Under the pieces are notes generated by a model. It made no database searches. It saw nothing but the letters and a program-made list of their open reading frames with translations, and was not told the DNA's origin. Below are positions 1 through 12,120 of a stretch of DNA of 64,000 bases, piece by piece; position 1 is the first letter of the stretch, and the number at the start of each line of letters is the position of its first letter. Source of the DNA: Bettongia penicillata ogilbyi. Taxonomy: Eukaryota; Chordata; Mammalia; Diprotodontia; Potoroidae. The stretch lies in assembly GCA_023548195.1 (NCBI GenBank), contig JAJHZJ010000757.1:186001-250000 (forward strand). Reading direction: 5' to 3'. A program made the translations under genes and the position numbers.

Positions 1-1078
1 GATTAGTAGGGAAGCAGAAAACTGGGAAAGAATTTTTGCAACTAGTGTCAGTGATAAAGGCCTCATTTCTAAAACAGAGAGCTGAGTCAAGTGTACAAGA
101 ATATAAGTCATTCCCCAGTTGATGAAAGGTCATATGAACAGGAAGTTTTCAGAGGAAGAAATTAAAGCCATCTATGGCCATATGAAAAATTGCTCTAAAT
201 TACTTGAATAGAGAGATGCAAATCAAAACAACTCTGAGGTACCATATCACGCCTATCAGATCGGCTAACATGACAAACAGAATGATGATAAAGGCTGGAG
301 AAGATGTGGGAGAGTTGGAACACTAATTCATTGTTGGTAGAGCTGTGAGCTGATCTAACCATTCTGAAAAGTATTTTGGAACTATGCCCAAAGGGCTAAA
401 AAATTATGCATACCCTTTGACCCAGCAATATCACTTCTAGGACTATATCCCAAAGGATCATAAAAATGGGAAAGGGTCCTACATGTACAAAAGTATTTAC
501 AGCAACTCTCTTTGTGGTGGCCAAGAACTGGAAATCAAGGGGATGCCAATTAATTGGGGAATGGCTGAACAAGTTGTGGTATACGAATGTAATGGAATAT
601 ATTGTGCTGTAAGAAGTGATGTACAGGAAGACTTTAGAGAGGCCTGAAAGGACCTATATGAACTGATGCTGAGTGAAAGGAGCAGAACCAGGAGAACTTT
701 GCACACAGCAACAACCACAGTATGCGAGAAATTTTTCTGGTAGGCTTAGTCCTTCACAGCAATACAAGGACCTAAAACATTCCCAATGGACTCTTGAGAC
801 AAAATGCTTTCCACATCCAGAGAAAGAACTATGGAATTTGATCGCAGAATGAAGCAGGCCATTTTCTCTTATGTTTTGTTGGTTTTTCGTATTTATTTTA
901 ATTCTTCTATGTAACATGACTAAGGTGAAAATGTATTTAATAAGAATGTATGTGTAGAACCTATATAAGATTGCATGCCATCTTGGGGAGGGAAGGAAGA
1001 AGGTGGCAGAGGGAGAGCGAGAGAATCTAAGATATATGGAAGTGATTGTAGAAAACTGCAAGCAAAATAATTAATTAA
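1..1078 (+). mobile_element. L1 LINE 3' end (ORF2 C-terminus plus 3' UTR)
   Basis: The first 740 bases read, with stops and frameshifts, as the C-terminal part of L1 ORF2 (SHSPVDE, then the region encoding KMGKGPTCTK). This is followed by a 3' UTR ending in an A-rich tail near 1070. The same sequence recurs on the minus strand at 23.8-24.8 kb and 32.4-33.5 kb. The element is cut by the left window edge and is inactive. Confidence 0.9.
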
Positions 1079-1244
1079 AAAAAGAAAATGAACTTTTTAA
1101 GGTAAATTTTATATTCATTAGTTTTTTTTCAGATCTCAGTTTCCTTCTCTGGATATGACCAAAATTTGTATCCAACTTGTTTCCAGGATTGTTCAGAATT
1201 AGATATAGAGTTTCATGTGTATGCATAGATCTAGAGATATATTT

Positions 1245-1278
1245 TGTGTGTGTGTGTGTGTACGTATGTATGTATGTA
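1245..1278. repeat. (TG)n then (TATG)n microsatellite
   Basis: A TG run passes into TATG units. Confidence 0.9.
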
Positions 1279-1279
1279 A

Positions 1280-3324
1280 TAGATAACGTATTCATTAAGA
1301 ATTACTTTGTACCTAACAAAATGCTAAGCAATGGGGAAGTTGAAAAAACAAATTAGATAATTTCTTCTCTCAAGGAGTATATATTTTAGTGGAGGAAGAA
1401 GACTTTTCCAGAAGAGTTAGAAAACCAGGGCCTGGGAAGAATTGTGGTGTCTGGGAAGGGAGATAGAGACTTAGTTGACTTCAAGGTAAGATGAAAGCTC
1501 ACCTATCAAAGCCCAGGGTGGTTGATTGTAATCAGCAAAAAAATATTCATCAGCAGCATTGTTTAATCATTATTTTGCAGGTGTCAAATCGGATTCTTGT
1601 GTATTCTTTGAAAAGAGTTATATTTAGGTATAAATAGCATATGTATTAGTGTTTACTTTCACTTCACATAGCTTTATGCATTTTAATATGTTCTAGGTGA
1701 GTCATCTAGAAATATTCAGATGTATTATTGACAAGTCAGCATAGTTGATCAGGTTAATCCTTGAACATTTTTCTGCCTGCCCTTCCTCAAATTGTTAGAG
1801 GATAGAAAGGAACCTTTAGTTATTATCCATTACATTTTACTGCCATTTTATTCTTAGTGCAGTCACTTCTGCAGTAATAACTGTTTTGAAAATGCAAATT
1901 ACTTCCAACTATATTGATAATATTAGTTTACAGTTTGAACATAACATGAATTTTGCATTTGCTTTTCATGTTCTATTGCACCATGGTAGTGGAGCTTGCC
2001 TTGGGGAGGGTTGACGTCTACAGATGAGTTCGAAGGAGCACCACCAGCATTTGATAAGGGTCTATAGGAAGAGTGAGAGGTGGGAGCCTGGAGAAACAAA
2101 CATGGAAGAGAAGGGAAGACGGAGATCTTCAGTACTTCCTTCCTCACCCAATATGACTGTGACCCAGTTCCTTTGAACTTTACCACCACAACCTGACCAG
2201 GAAACCCCCCCAGAGCATGCTGTCTCCATGCAAATGAATATGGCACCATGGAGATGGGGATACTAATGATCCTTTGGAGTACCTCATGGAAGAAGTTTCA
2301 CCATGTATGTCTCCCATTCCAGGAGTATTGTGATCACCTGTGTCTCTCACAGGACAGTAGCTTGTATAGTCAGATGCCCACTTTGATCTTCAGACTTTTG
2401 TCAAGATAAAGTACCCTATTTTTTGTCTGTCTTCTAACACAGTAGGAACTCCACACAGGTGGAGGAGGGATAATCTCCACTTCTACACTGTCTTCCCTTT
2501 CTAGGACTGAGCAGTCAGCCCAAGGCTGAGGACACTACCACTATTGTAGTATTTATATATTTCTTAACAATTTAACATGTATAAAACTGTACCACCACTT
2601 TTGCTAGGTTCCAATCTTTTAAAATTTATCACTGACAAACTTTTTGAGTGTTGTAACTAAGCTCCAGTGCCATTTTTCCCATAAGCCCTGTGGTTTTTAT
2701 TGCATAATTTTGCATAGCATAGTGATTTTTAGGAATATATATGTTGACTTAAAGCAGCACTGACTGTACTTCCAAGGGAAGGAACCCTATTCTCTATCAA
2801 GGTTCTCATCACAGCCTTAGCTTTAAAGAAACTATTCTAAAAGTATAGTCACAGGTTACTTGCATTCAAACTTAGTTTTGAGTTAGACTAAAAACAAAAA
2901 CAAGAAACTTAATTTTGTCTAAGGCAGGAAGAGGTCACAGACAACAAAATTTTAAATTTGTTTCATACAAATTAAGTGTTAAGGATTAAAAGAGGAATAT
3001 TACTTTGTGATGAAACAATTAGTTCATAAAAGGAATAAAAGAATCCATACAGGGTAGTATAATCAGACCCCAGCAGCCCCAGAGGTGACTGGGGTTTTCA
3101 ATACTAACTCTGGCAATTGGTGCTAAGGAAAAAATTTTGGAAGAAAGACACTGATAGATTTCATATCTGCCTGTCACCTATTTAAATTTGAAGAGCCCTA
3201 TAATCAGACAGTTGGCTAGGAATTGATGAAGACCTGGTCTTAATCCAAGCTTCAACGCTCATTGTCTTTTGTGACCATTGACAAGTGATTCAGTCTCACT
3301 GAGCTTCAATTTTCCTCAGTAGAA
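1280..3324. other. Intron, no recognised element; GC-richer block at 1975-2260
   Basis: Mostly AT-rich unique-looking sequence. The 1975-2260 block is clearly less AT-rich and has a CACCATGG word near each end, but no terminal repeats or coding signal that I could support. Confidence 0.5.
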
Positions 3325-3586
3325 GGCAGTTACGTGACATAGTGGATAGGGTTTTGGACTTGGGAGTCAGAAAGAACTGAGTTCAAATTCACTCTCAGAC
3401 ATTTGATAGATATATGACCCTGGGGTAATCACTTAACAGCTATCTATCTCAGTTTCCCTCAACTGTAAAATGAGCATCATGATAGGTCTACTATATCACT
3501 AGGTTGTGAGTATTAAATGAAACAATATTTGAAAAGTATTAAGTGCAATTTCTGGCACATAGTAGGTGCTTAATAAATATTTGTTC
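3325..3586 (+). repeat. tRNA/CORE SINE (MIR-like)
   Basis: It begins with a tRNA-derived head (AGTGGATAGG and a B box-like GTTCAAATT). It continues through the CORE (CAGTTTCCCTCAACTGTAAAATGAG) and ends in the L2-type tail GGCACATAGTAGGTGCTTAATAAA. Confidence 0.85.
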
Positions 3587-3635
3587 CTTTCCCCTTTCTT
3601 GTAAAATGAGGGTAATGATACTTGCCGTATCAGAG

Positions 3636-3795
3636 GAAGCTTAGCATAGTGGATAGAAAGTTAGTTTTGTAGTTAATAAAACCTGGGTTCAAATACTAAC
3701 TCTAACATATCCTGATTGTGTGACCCTTGGCTAAGTGATTTAGCCTTGTGGCACTCCAGACAGTGTTCTAAAACTGTAAGGTAAGTTATAGTTGA
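3636..3795 (+). repeat. Second tRNA-derived SINE, head half
   Basis: The tRNA head (ATAGTGGATAGAAAG, GGGTTCAAATACTAAC) and the start of the CORE (TGTGTGACCCTTGG) directly follow the previous SINE. The 3' part is lost. Confidence 0.75.
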
Positions 3796-4171
3796 TGTTA
3801 GATGGATATTCCCTATAGCAATAGATATTGACCCAACCCAAAATACTAGCAAAACACAAAACAGCAGATTTACGTAGTTCATAATATCCTTATGAAAAAG
3901 TACTTTTCAAATTATATATAAGATCCAAATAAGGTTTTTTTCTTTGTTTAAGGAGAGTTGTTAAAGTTAGTTAATTGTTCTGAGGAAGAGGTCATGATCC
4001 TCAAGGAATGACCCTCAGGTCAGATGTGGGATGGTTATTCTATATTGTGTATCTTTTTCTTGGTTGTTTTTAAATAGGTTCTTAGGCTGAGAGCTTGCAG
4101 GAGCATGTGAAGCAAAAGTGTTCATTAAATACTCAAATCATATCAGTTTTCATTTTAATGATACTCTTGAG

Positions 4172-4358
4172 CAGAAATGTCCAATTTATGGCTAGCCGCT
4201 TGAGGTACAACATTCCAGAATGTGCCTGAAACCTGATTAGAATATAATTGGGGAATGTTTTAACAAAATAAACAAAGTAAAACATCATACTAATTTGTGG
4301 TTTTCTAAATCAATATGCTGCTGATTGAGACAATTTCCATTTGAATTTGACACCACTG
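4172..4358 (-). mobile_element. hAT-type MITE (degenerate)
   Basis: The ends read CAGAAATGTCCAA and, inverted, CAGTGGTGTCAAA, a hAT/Charlie-like terminal inverted repeat. The interior has the AT-rich 'fraction of ataaattgggaatgt' type sequence seen in mammalian nonautonomous Charlie elements. The flanking 8-mers agree at only 5 of 8 positions, so the target duplication is weak. Confidence 0.6.
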
Positions 4359-4399
4359 TTCTCCAGTTTATAATATTCTTTTACCTTAGTTCCTCATAG

Positions 4400-4545
4400 C
4401 TTCATGAAATGAGGAGGGCATTGTTGTGTTCTCTCATTTTATAGATGAGGAAATGGAGGTTCATGAAGTTTAAGTGACTTGTCCAACGTTTCATGGTTGG
4501 TGAATGACAGTTTCTTTGTAGACACCAAACTCCAGGTGTATAGTA
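4400..4545 (-). repeat. MIR-like SINE fragment
   Basis: ATTTTATAGATGAGGAAATGG and AAGTGACTTGTCC are the inverted CORE of a MIR-type SINE. Confidence 0.75.
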
Positions 4546-4559
4546 CTGCTCTGGGCTAT

Positions 4560-5500
4560 TTAATAACTAGTAAGGGGAAAATCAACTTAGCAACTAATCC
4601 TTTTTTCTTGTTATTGCTCCTACATTTATTACTCTTCTAATTTATCCCACTCTTTATGTCGTTCACTGGCAGAATGCATTAACATATTTTGAAACAGTTT
4701 AAAATATTTTAGAATTTAAAATATGCTAAACCAAAACTTAGTGAAGCCACCTGACTCATATTGCATATTTGTGATCAGCTAAGTACAGTTATCCCTTCCA
4801 CATACATGAGGATTTAGGGACATGGCAACCCTACAATCTGGAAAATTCATGTAAAATTTTTTGGCCCTCCCTTCATACCAGAGAAGTAATGTGAATTTTT
4901 TCTTCTTTTTCTTTTATGAGGTGTTTATAGTATTAAAAGATAAAATATATTGATATTTTATAAGTACTATATGTATATTTTATCTATTTCTGAATTTCTA
5001 AACTTTTTCTGTTGTTGTCTGCTGGCCTTTGTGTGTTGTCTGTCCCTTCTACAAAACTCCCCCAAAATTCCTATTTAATTTCTTATGCTATATATCAAAA
5101 CTGTGATGGAGAAAGTTGCAGTGAGGAAGGTATTACTATAAAATTGATCTTTTCTAATTCATTTATTTCTGTGAATTTTCACAGTCCAGAATCTGGATCA
5201 CTTATGGCCTTAGCCTTCCAGGAGTTTACACTAGCGTAGAGTATCACATATCTGTTATGCTGGACATTAAGCAATAGTTTGCATTCTTGTATATGTAACT
5301 TTAAAGGCTAATGTTACAGGTTGTTTGAAGGTTAATGAATTAAGTCAAGGTGTTTCCATAGAAAAATATTTAAGGCACTTTCATATTATTAAATATAATG
5401 AAATCCATGAAAATGAGTTGTTTATGCGTAGAGGATAGAATAAGGGGTTCTGTAATTTCCTTGTTACATGGAACTCACAGGGGAGCAAACACCTTTCATG
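4560..5500. other. Intron, nothing recognised
   Basis: AT-rich sequence with no repeat, exon or structured RNA that I can support. Confidence 0.5.
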
Positions 5501-5650
5501 GAGATGGTCATCTTTTCTCCCACAGTTTTGTAGAGGTGCCTAGAACATTGAGAATTTGAGTGACTTGCCCAAGGTAACACAGTCACTGTTAGTACAAACT
5601 GAATCCAAGTTTGCCTGACTTTGATGCCAACTCTCTGTCTTGCTATGTAT
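5500..5650 (-). repeat. MIR-like SINE fragment
   Basis: GAGTGACTTGCCCAAGGTAACACAG is interrupted only slightly from the inverted MIR CORE. It is followed by the degenerate tRNA-like part. Confidence 0.75.
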
Positions 5651-6644
5651 TGCCTTTCATGAAAATACTTTATTTTATTGATACTTAACAATAGCTTGCA
5701 CTCTACTTGTAAAGAGTTTTGAAAATAAAACATACTTTTAACTTCTTTGATATATGAATTTAATGTAATTCAGGAATTGATCATTACTTTTTCCTTAGGC
5801 CACTTTTTAAGCAGTTATGCCTCTACTATGTAGAAATGTAGAAATTTCATAAAGGTTAATATTTATCAGTGAAAATAATTAGATTTTTAAAATTTGCTAT
5901 GTTCTAATTTTCTTTTTTAAATGGCCAGCTTCATGCAGAAATATAGTAAAGGCATTTGTGAGACATTTTTGTTAGTATATAATGGCCAGCTAGAAACTTG
6001 TATAACACAATTCTGCCATTTCTTCAGAAGTCTGGAGTAAAATAAAAACATTATGATGTTAAAAAACTGTTTACTACAACATAAAGTACTTTTGGAAGGC
6101 ACGTTTTGCCTCTCATGGTTTGTATCAACAACCTAGTAGATAAGCCCTGGTTTCTACTTCAGTGAGATAGAAGAAACGAGGTTCTGCTGTTCTAGTATGA
6201 ATTTGACAATGATACCATCATTGCCCTCTTAAAAAAAGGGGTTAAGTAAATTTCAAATCTTGAAGCCTTTTTCTTTTTAAGGAATTTATCCATCCATCCA
6301 TCCATCTATCTTCTAACTCCCTCCTTTCCTTTTTTGAGCAAATAAAAATGAATAAAGCTTTCTTTTTTAGCTGAATTACCACATTGACCATATCTGAAAA
6401 AATACGTCTCATTCTGCCTTTTAAGTTCACCACTTTTCAAGAGGTCAGTGACATGTTTCATCTTCATCTCCTTGAACTCATAGTTTATCTTTATGTTGAT
6501 CAGAGTTTGAATGTTTTTAAAGTTGTTTTTTATATAAAGTTGTTACTAATGGTTAAATTTTTCTCCTAGTTCTGATCACTTTGCTCTGCATCAGTTCATT
6601 AGAGGCTTCTCAGTTTCTTTTGTAATTGTTTATCTCATCCTTTC
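5650..6644. other. Intron, nothing recognised
   Basis: AT-rich. A short CCAT run sits at 6291-6306. No gene or clear repeat. Confidence 0.5.
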
Positions 6645-6908
6645 TTATGACACAAGAACTATGGAGTTGGATTGTAGAGTAAAGCAGACTCTTTTCTCTT
6701 TTATTTTGTTATGTTTTCTTTCTCATGGTGTTTCCCATTCAGTATAATTCTTCTATGCAACATGAGTAATGTGAAAAATGTATTTAGTAGGAATGTATAT
6801 GTAGATCCCTTATCTGATTGCATGCTGTCTTGGAAAGGGAAGAGGAGAAAATTAAAAACTTAGGAAATGAATGTTGAAATCTGCAAATAAAGAAATTAAA
6901 TACTTTTT
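6645..6908 (+). mobile_element. L1 3' UTR fragment
   Basis: Matches the L1 3' UTR at 825-1078 (AAGAACTATGGA, TTCTTCTATGCAACATGA, TTGCATGCTGTCTTGG) and ends in an A-rich tail. Confidence 0.85.
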
Positions 6909-6909
6909 T

Positions 6910-7665
6910 TAAAAAAAAGAATGATATTCTTCTCCCCTCCTCACTCCCCACACTGTTAACTCAGTATCAACAAGAGAAAAAGATAGAGATCAGAGGGGGA
7001 AGGTTGCTAATGAACTTTCTGATTAAAAAAGATTATATGGTGGGTTGTTTTTCCATTAGTACTGATGTCATGCACTTAATCTGTGCTTCTTGATAGTAAA
7101 TGTATTCATTTAGGGATAATAGTATAGGTAGTGGGCCTGAAATGGATATTTCTCTAGTAGAAAATAGTGTATAAACAAGTATAGAAGAGAAAGTGTATTG
7201 ACAGTGCAAACTGTGTGCCCCATGTTGATACTTTTTGTATGATGAGCCCATAAAAATGCCAGAAGAGTATGGTTTTTTATCACCCTAAAACTATGAACAT
7301 AATAAGCATTCTGTACACTTTTAAGCAACTTTACTCTGCAACAGATCTATATAATTGATTTCACGTTGGTGACTTTATTATACTTTTTTTGGTAAATGAA
7401 AGACAAAGCTATATGTATCAGTGTTTTGTTTTTTTATAAAATTGCATTTCTTCATAGTGATAGTGAAGCATCTTTGAATTTCTGCTTTTTCATTATTTGT
7501 CACAGATATAATCTTACTTCTTAGAAATAAGGTGGAAAATACATTTCCATTCTTGTTTAGAAGATTATGTTAATTGTTAAATAACTTTTTATGATAATAT
7601 TGATATAAATTCATTCCTTAGACTTAGTTTAATTGTTAACAACTAAGGATTGTAGTTATAAATGC
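6910..7665. other. Intron, nothing recognised
   Basis: AT-rich unique-looking sequence. Confidence 0.5.
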
Positions 7666-7667
7666 AT

Positions 7668-7796
7668 GATAAAGTGATCATCTAGTCCAACTCTTGTTTT
7701 ATAGATGAGAAAACAGACTCATAATTCAAGACTAATAATTCTAGATGTAGGATTTGAACTTATTAGTTTCTCTAACTATGAGTCCACTGTGCCATG
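7668..7796 (-). repeat. MIR-like SINE fragment
   Basis: CATCTAGTCCAACTCTTG, ATAGATGAGAAAACAGA and GGATTTGAACTTATT mark an inverted CORE-SINE. Confidence 0.8.
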
Positions 7797-8028
7797 TTCA
7801 AATATTAACTAATAAAAAGAAGCAAAATAAGCCTCTTAAAGGCAAACGTTTAATTTGCCTTCTGTTTCTTCTTAAATCCAGGCATTCCATCATGCACATG
7901 CCTAGGTAGCAGTATCTTTAGCATAGGTTAAAAAAAACATGGCTAATTCAATATTGTAATTATTTTAAGGTTTCTGCATGAAAATCCTTGTTATTGACCT
8001 CCTTGTAGTTCATTTTTTTCTTGAAGTA

Positions 8029-8030
<2 letters not shown>

Positions 8031-8066
<36 letters not shown>
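8031..8066. repeat. (AT)18 microsatellite
   Basis: An uninterrupted AT dinucleotide run. Confidence 0.98.
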
Positions 8067-8070
<4 letters not shown>

Positions 8071-8091
8071 GTTTGGGGCAGAAAAAAGAAA

Positions 8092-8300
8092 TGCTAGTTG
8101 CCCAGAGAGACAGTAGAAATAGCCCTGGAAGAGGTATCAGAAGACTTAGATGCAAATCCTGGTTCTATCACTGAAACTGACCCTGTGAATAGATCACCAT
8201 CTCTCAGTCTCTACTTCACCATCTCTAAATGAAGAGTATAATACACTATCACTGAATAAAGAAAGCCCTTTTCATTACAAAGTATCATATAAATGTGAAC
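8092..8300 (+). repeat. MIR-like SINE
   Basis: Degenerate tRNA head (AAATCCTGGTTCTATCACTG) and CORE (CATCTCTAAATGAAG), with a tail homologous to MIR. Confidence 0.7.
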
Positions 8301-8309
8301 TCATGGTGT

Positions 8310-8520
8310 ATAAGGAAGGACCATCTTATATAGTGGAAAAAATACTGAGCCTAGATAGAAGCAGGAAACTTGAGTGAATCTTGGATTACATTCTCAGTGA
8401 ATGAATAACTTAAAATCTCTTAGACTTTCCTCATTTGTAAGATAAAAATAATATGTATGCCACCTACTTTACAGGGTTATTGTGAAGAAAGTGCTGTATC
8501 AACATTAAAACACTAAGAAT
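8310..8520 (+). repeat. MIR-like SINE
   Basis: TATAGTGGAAAAAATACTGAGCC head, then CCTCATTTGTAAGATAAA and CTTTACAGGGTTATTGTGA, typical of the MIR CORE and 3' part. Confidence 0.75.
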
Positions 8521-10200
8521 ATAACTGAGTTAATGAAATTGTTTAACACCTAGTACACATGCTTAATGTTTGAATGCATCATGATTAAATGAATAAATGT
8601 ATGAATGAGTAAACATATGATAGCATTAAGTGATAGATTAAAATTTTTAGTTTTAACAGGGTGAAGTCTTCTTATTAATATATCTTATTGACATTTAATC
8701 TGCCTTTTATATTAATTTGAATAATGATATTTATTTGGTGCTTCTTTGGATAGTCATAATTTTCAAAGTTTAGGGCCACATTATTTAGAAAATTTTTCCC
8801 AAATTTTCTGAGTTTTTAAGAAGAATTACCATGATAATCATTGTGAAATGACTTCAAATAAGCATTGAAAAATTGCTTTGCTTAAACATTAGGAATACAA
8901 TGAAATGTCAGAGGAAATAACAGTATAATGTGATCAGGTGATTGTTGTGAAATATATGAAAAACTCTTTCCTGCTTCACTGTTTAACGAATGGTAAAGAT
9001 AATGCCAAGGATGGAAACATGCATATTTTGTTCCTAACATTCAACTGAAGATCAGTATAAAAATGAACAATTGCAAATAATATTGAAAGTGTTTTTGATA
9101 AACGTTTTCTTATATTCTGCTTCTCAACTTCTTCTTTACTCACTGATTTTTTTCCAAATGACATCCGGGAATGAGTTATATAGTGTTACTGTGTTGGCAG
9201 GTAATAGCACCAGAATCAAAATTTATTACTTGATAGGCTTCAATACGTATCAGCAATAGCAACCCCTTTTAAGTCAAAGTGAATGGGCAAAGAAAATAAA
9301 GACCTTTCAGCAAGCAGGTTTTAGTTAAACACAGTTCACATTTAAAAAACAAAACTATTCTTAACAAGCCTATAGGAGTTAAGATCCACTGTTGACAGTA
9401 ATCAGATGCCCAAATGGGAAAATTAAATGTGTAAGCATTCATGCCTCTCCACATACTCAGACATTGTTTACTGCTCAAAATTGGGCATATATTTGGGAAA
9501 TTAAGAGGACATATAAGGAATATAAGGACATATAAAACGTCAATGGAGATATTGTACCTATTTAGAAATTGTCATTCACTCTAATCTGTATTTGAAGCGA
9601 AAATGTCAAAAGAAATTTAGTTTGCATGTGTAGTTTGTGGAGTTATACCTGCATGTTATGTATTAAAATATTAATAGTTTAGTCATTTTGTTTTAATTGC
9701 CCTCAGTAGAAAATGTATTCTTTAAAAGATATTACAGTAACACTTAACTGTTTCTATTCATAAGATTGAAAATTTAACTTCTAGGCAGAATATTACCAAG
9801 GCAAACATTTATTAAATTACTCTTTCAGCTTTGTAACATAGTGAAAGAGACAACATTCCAAATCTACTAATTATGTTTTTTTAAATATAATCATCAAGAA
9901 AAATAATATATCCTCCCAAAATAATTTGATTATAACAGCACAGGAAATTATTCTGATTTATTGAACCCATGAAAAAAAAATCAGTATACTTTTATTTTGT
10001 TTTTGGAAAATAAAATCAACACATCTAAATGATCCATTCATTCTTCAAACATTTGATGATTCTGTGCTTAGTGTTGAGGAATAGGTTGGATTTGTACAAG
10101 TGTCTAATTTTGAAAAATTATAGCATCTGTTCTATATAAAGTATTTGAGGCATTATTAGGAAGAAGCATTATAAGGAAGAAGATTGGGTGAACAAGATAA
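8520..10200. other. Intron, nothing recognised
   Basis: AT-rich sequence with no supported element. Confidence 0.5.
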
Positions 10201-10202
10201 CC

Positions 10203-10235
10203 ATATACATACATACATATGTATGTGTACATATA
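10203..10235. repeat. TACA/TATG simple repeat
   Basis: ATACATACATACATATGTATGTG, an imperfect tetranucleotide palindrome. Confidence 0.8.
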
Positions 10236-10277
10236 CGTGAAATATACCCATATAACTGGTTTGTACCTAGTTATAGG

Positions 10278-10405
10278 TTGTTTCCCCCATTAGATTGTGA
10301 GCTTCTCAAGGTCAGATATTGTTTTTTGTCTTTCTTTGTATCCCCATTGCTTAGCAAAATGTCTGTAACATAGAAATGTTTAATAAATGCTTATTGACTG
10401 GCTGA
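10278..10405 (+). repeat. L2/CORE-SINE type 3' tail
   Basis: ATTAGATTGTGAGCTTCT, TTTGTATCCCCATTGCTTAG and TTAATAAATGCTTATTGA form the common L2-derived 3' end. Confidence 0.8.
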
Positions 10406-10764
10406 CACTGGCATCCTTGCTGTTCCTCTCATAAAATAGTTCATCCTCAGGCATTTTCACTAGCTGTCTCCCATGTCTGAAATGCTCTTTTCATCTCTGC
10501 CTTTCCTAACTTCCTTTAAGGACCACCTAAAATACGACCTTCCATGCCGCACCTTTCCTGATCCTCCTTAATTGTAGTTCCCCATCTGCTTAGTTATTTT
10601 CAATCCTAGATATAGTTCCTTTTTACATAGACTTTTTCATATGTTCTTCCCTCATTAGATTGTAAACTCCTTGAGAACAGGGGCTGTCTTTTATACTTCT
10701 TTTATTTCCAGTGCTTAACACAGTGCCTGGCATATAGGAAGTGCTAAATAAATTTATTATTAAT
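10405..10764 (+). mobile_element. L2 LINE 3' end
   Basis: The sequence follows the end of L2: a block of short exon-like text (CTTTCCTAACTTCCTTTAAGG, CCTTTCCTGATCCTCCTTAA), then the 3' tail GTGCTTAACACAGTGCCTGGC ending in AATAAATTTATTATTAAT. Bases 10616-10764 are the exact source of the insertion at 11670. Confidence 0.85.
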
Positions 10765-10789
10765 CAATTATTGACCAACCAACACATAT

Positions 10790-10858
10790 ATATGTTGTGA
10801 ATAGATGTATGTACATACATATTGTGTATATATCTGTGTATAGTGTGTATATATCTTA
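10790..10858. repeat. Imperfect TA/TG-rich simple repeat
   Basis: Loose ATGT/TATA units without a clean period. Confidence 0.6.
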
Positions 10859-11039
10859 GATCTTAAAAGTGAGATGACTTTGGGGATATATACATTAGAT
10901 CATAATTCAATCCATAGGAAATGTTTGGAAACTAACTAATGCTGAAATTCTTCACTCTATTAGATTTCCTCCATAAGTCAGATACACACTAAGGATTCTA
11001 GTCCTAGTCATTGGAGGACTGTCCGCAAACCTGCCTCTT

Positions 11040-11222
11040 GAGTGGAGAGTAGTGGAAGTGAAGTCAGAGAACCCAGTTTTGCTTATTAGTATGTGTGTGT
11101 GTGACCTTGAATAAGTTACTTACATTCACTATTTCCTCGTCTGTATTTTGTATTTATAAGTTGAGCTATATGGCCTCTAAAGAGGGTCCCTTCTAGCTCT
11201 AAATTCATGATCCTGTGATACC
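11040..11222 (+). repeat. MIR-type SINE
   Basis: GTGTGACCTTGAATAAGTTACTTA, then TATGGCCTCTAAAGAGGGTCCCTTCTAGCTC and ATGATCCTGTGAT, the usual 3' end of this marsupial and mammalian MIR relative. The tRNA head is degenerate. Confidence 0.75.
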
Positions 11223-11439
11223 AAAGAATTTAAGTATAAGGCCTGCGGTATTGTCTTCTCATTCTGTAAGACCTGACTATTATGAAATAAAGCTTTCTAC
11301 TGCGTTCCAATTTTATATCCTGTTATTCTGCAGTCTTTGCTACATACTATGCCATATTTCCATGAGCTACTCAGATTGCCATTCTTAGGGAGGATGACCT
11401 TGTTCATAGATTTCATGTTTAAGTATTCAGCAATACAAA

Positions 11440-11656
11440 GGACATTGGAAAGACAAGTATGATTGAGGTGGAAAGTTCATAGAGGAAAAAAAGACAAAAA
11501 AGGTGAGACCCAACTCGATAAAGAGCCTGGAATGCCATATTGAGGAGATTGTGCCTTATCCTATAGGCAGTAGTTTTTCCTCATACATTTTTGATCATGA
11601 AAATTACATTGCCAGAGTGGTTGGGTTTTTTTTTTTTTTTTGTTTGAAAAAAAGTT
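11440..11656 (+). repeat. Old interspersed repeat, 5' part
   Basis: Text such as GCCTGGAATGCCATATTGAGG and TGCCTTATCCTATAGGCAGT matches a mid-length repeat also present at 14.7-15.2, 16.0-16.7 and 42.4-43.1 kb. I do not know its library name. It is split by the 180-bp insertion at 11670. Confidence 0.6.
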
Positions 11657-11669
11657 AGTCTGACTATAG

Positions 11670-11849
11670 TTCCTTTTTACATAGACTTTTTCATATGTTC
11701 TTCCCTCATTAGATTGTAAACTCCTTGAGAACAGGGGCTGTCTTTTATACTTCTTTTATTTCCAGTGCTTAACACAGTGCCTGGCATATAGGAAGTGCTA
11801 AATAAATTTATTATTAATGTATGTATTAATTATGTAAAATTATGTAAAA
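11670..11849 (+). mobile_element. Templated 180-bp insertion copying a local L2 fragment, with 13-bp target duplication
   Basis: Bases 11670-11818 are identical, without a single mismatch by eye, to 10616-10764 about 1.05 kb upstream. They are followed by an AT-rich tail ending TATGTAAAA. The insert is flanked by AGTCTGACTATAG at 11657-11669 and 11850-11862. This is the structure of an RNA- or DNA-templated insertion made by LINE machinery, not of an old L2 copy, because the surrounding repeats are far more diverged. Confidence 0.85.
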
Positions 11850-11862
11850 AGTCTGACTATAG

Positions 11863-12120
11863 CCTGACTATTTGAGTAATTCAGGCAGATAAAGATGAGG
11901 ACAGAATCTAGGATAATTGCATTGGAAGTGAATAGTCAGGAACAAATATGAGAGACAGATGAAAGAGAAGCAATAAATCTTGGTATTTGGATGAATTCGT
12001 GGGCAAGCAAAGGAAAATTTAGAAGATGGTTTCAGAGTTTTAAGTTTGGTTGAATAGTGATGCCATTAACAGAAATAGAAGCAGATTAAAGGAGTCATTT
12101 TGGAGTCAGATATCAGCAGT
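11863..12120 (+). repeat. Old interspersed repeat, 3' part
   Basis: Continues the repeat from 11656 after the insertion (GAGGACAGAATCTAGGATAATTGC, GAAGTGAATAGTCAGG). Confidence 0.6.
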
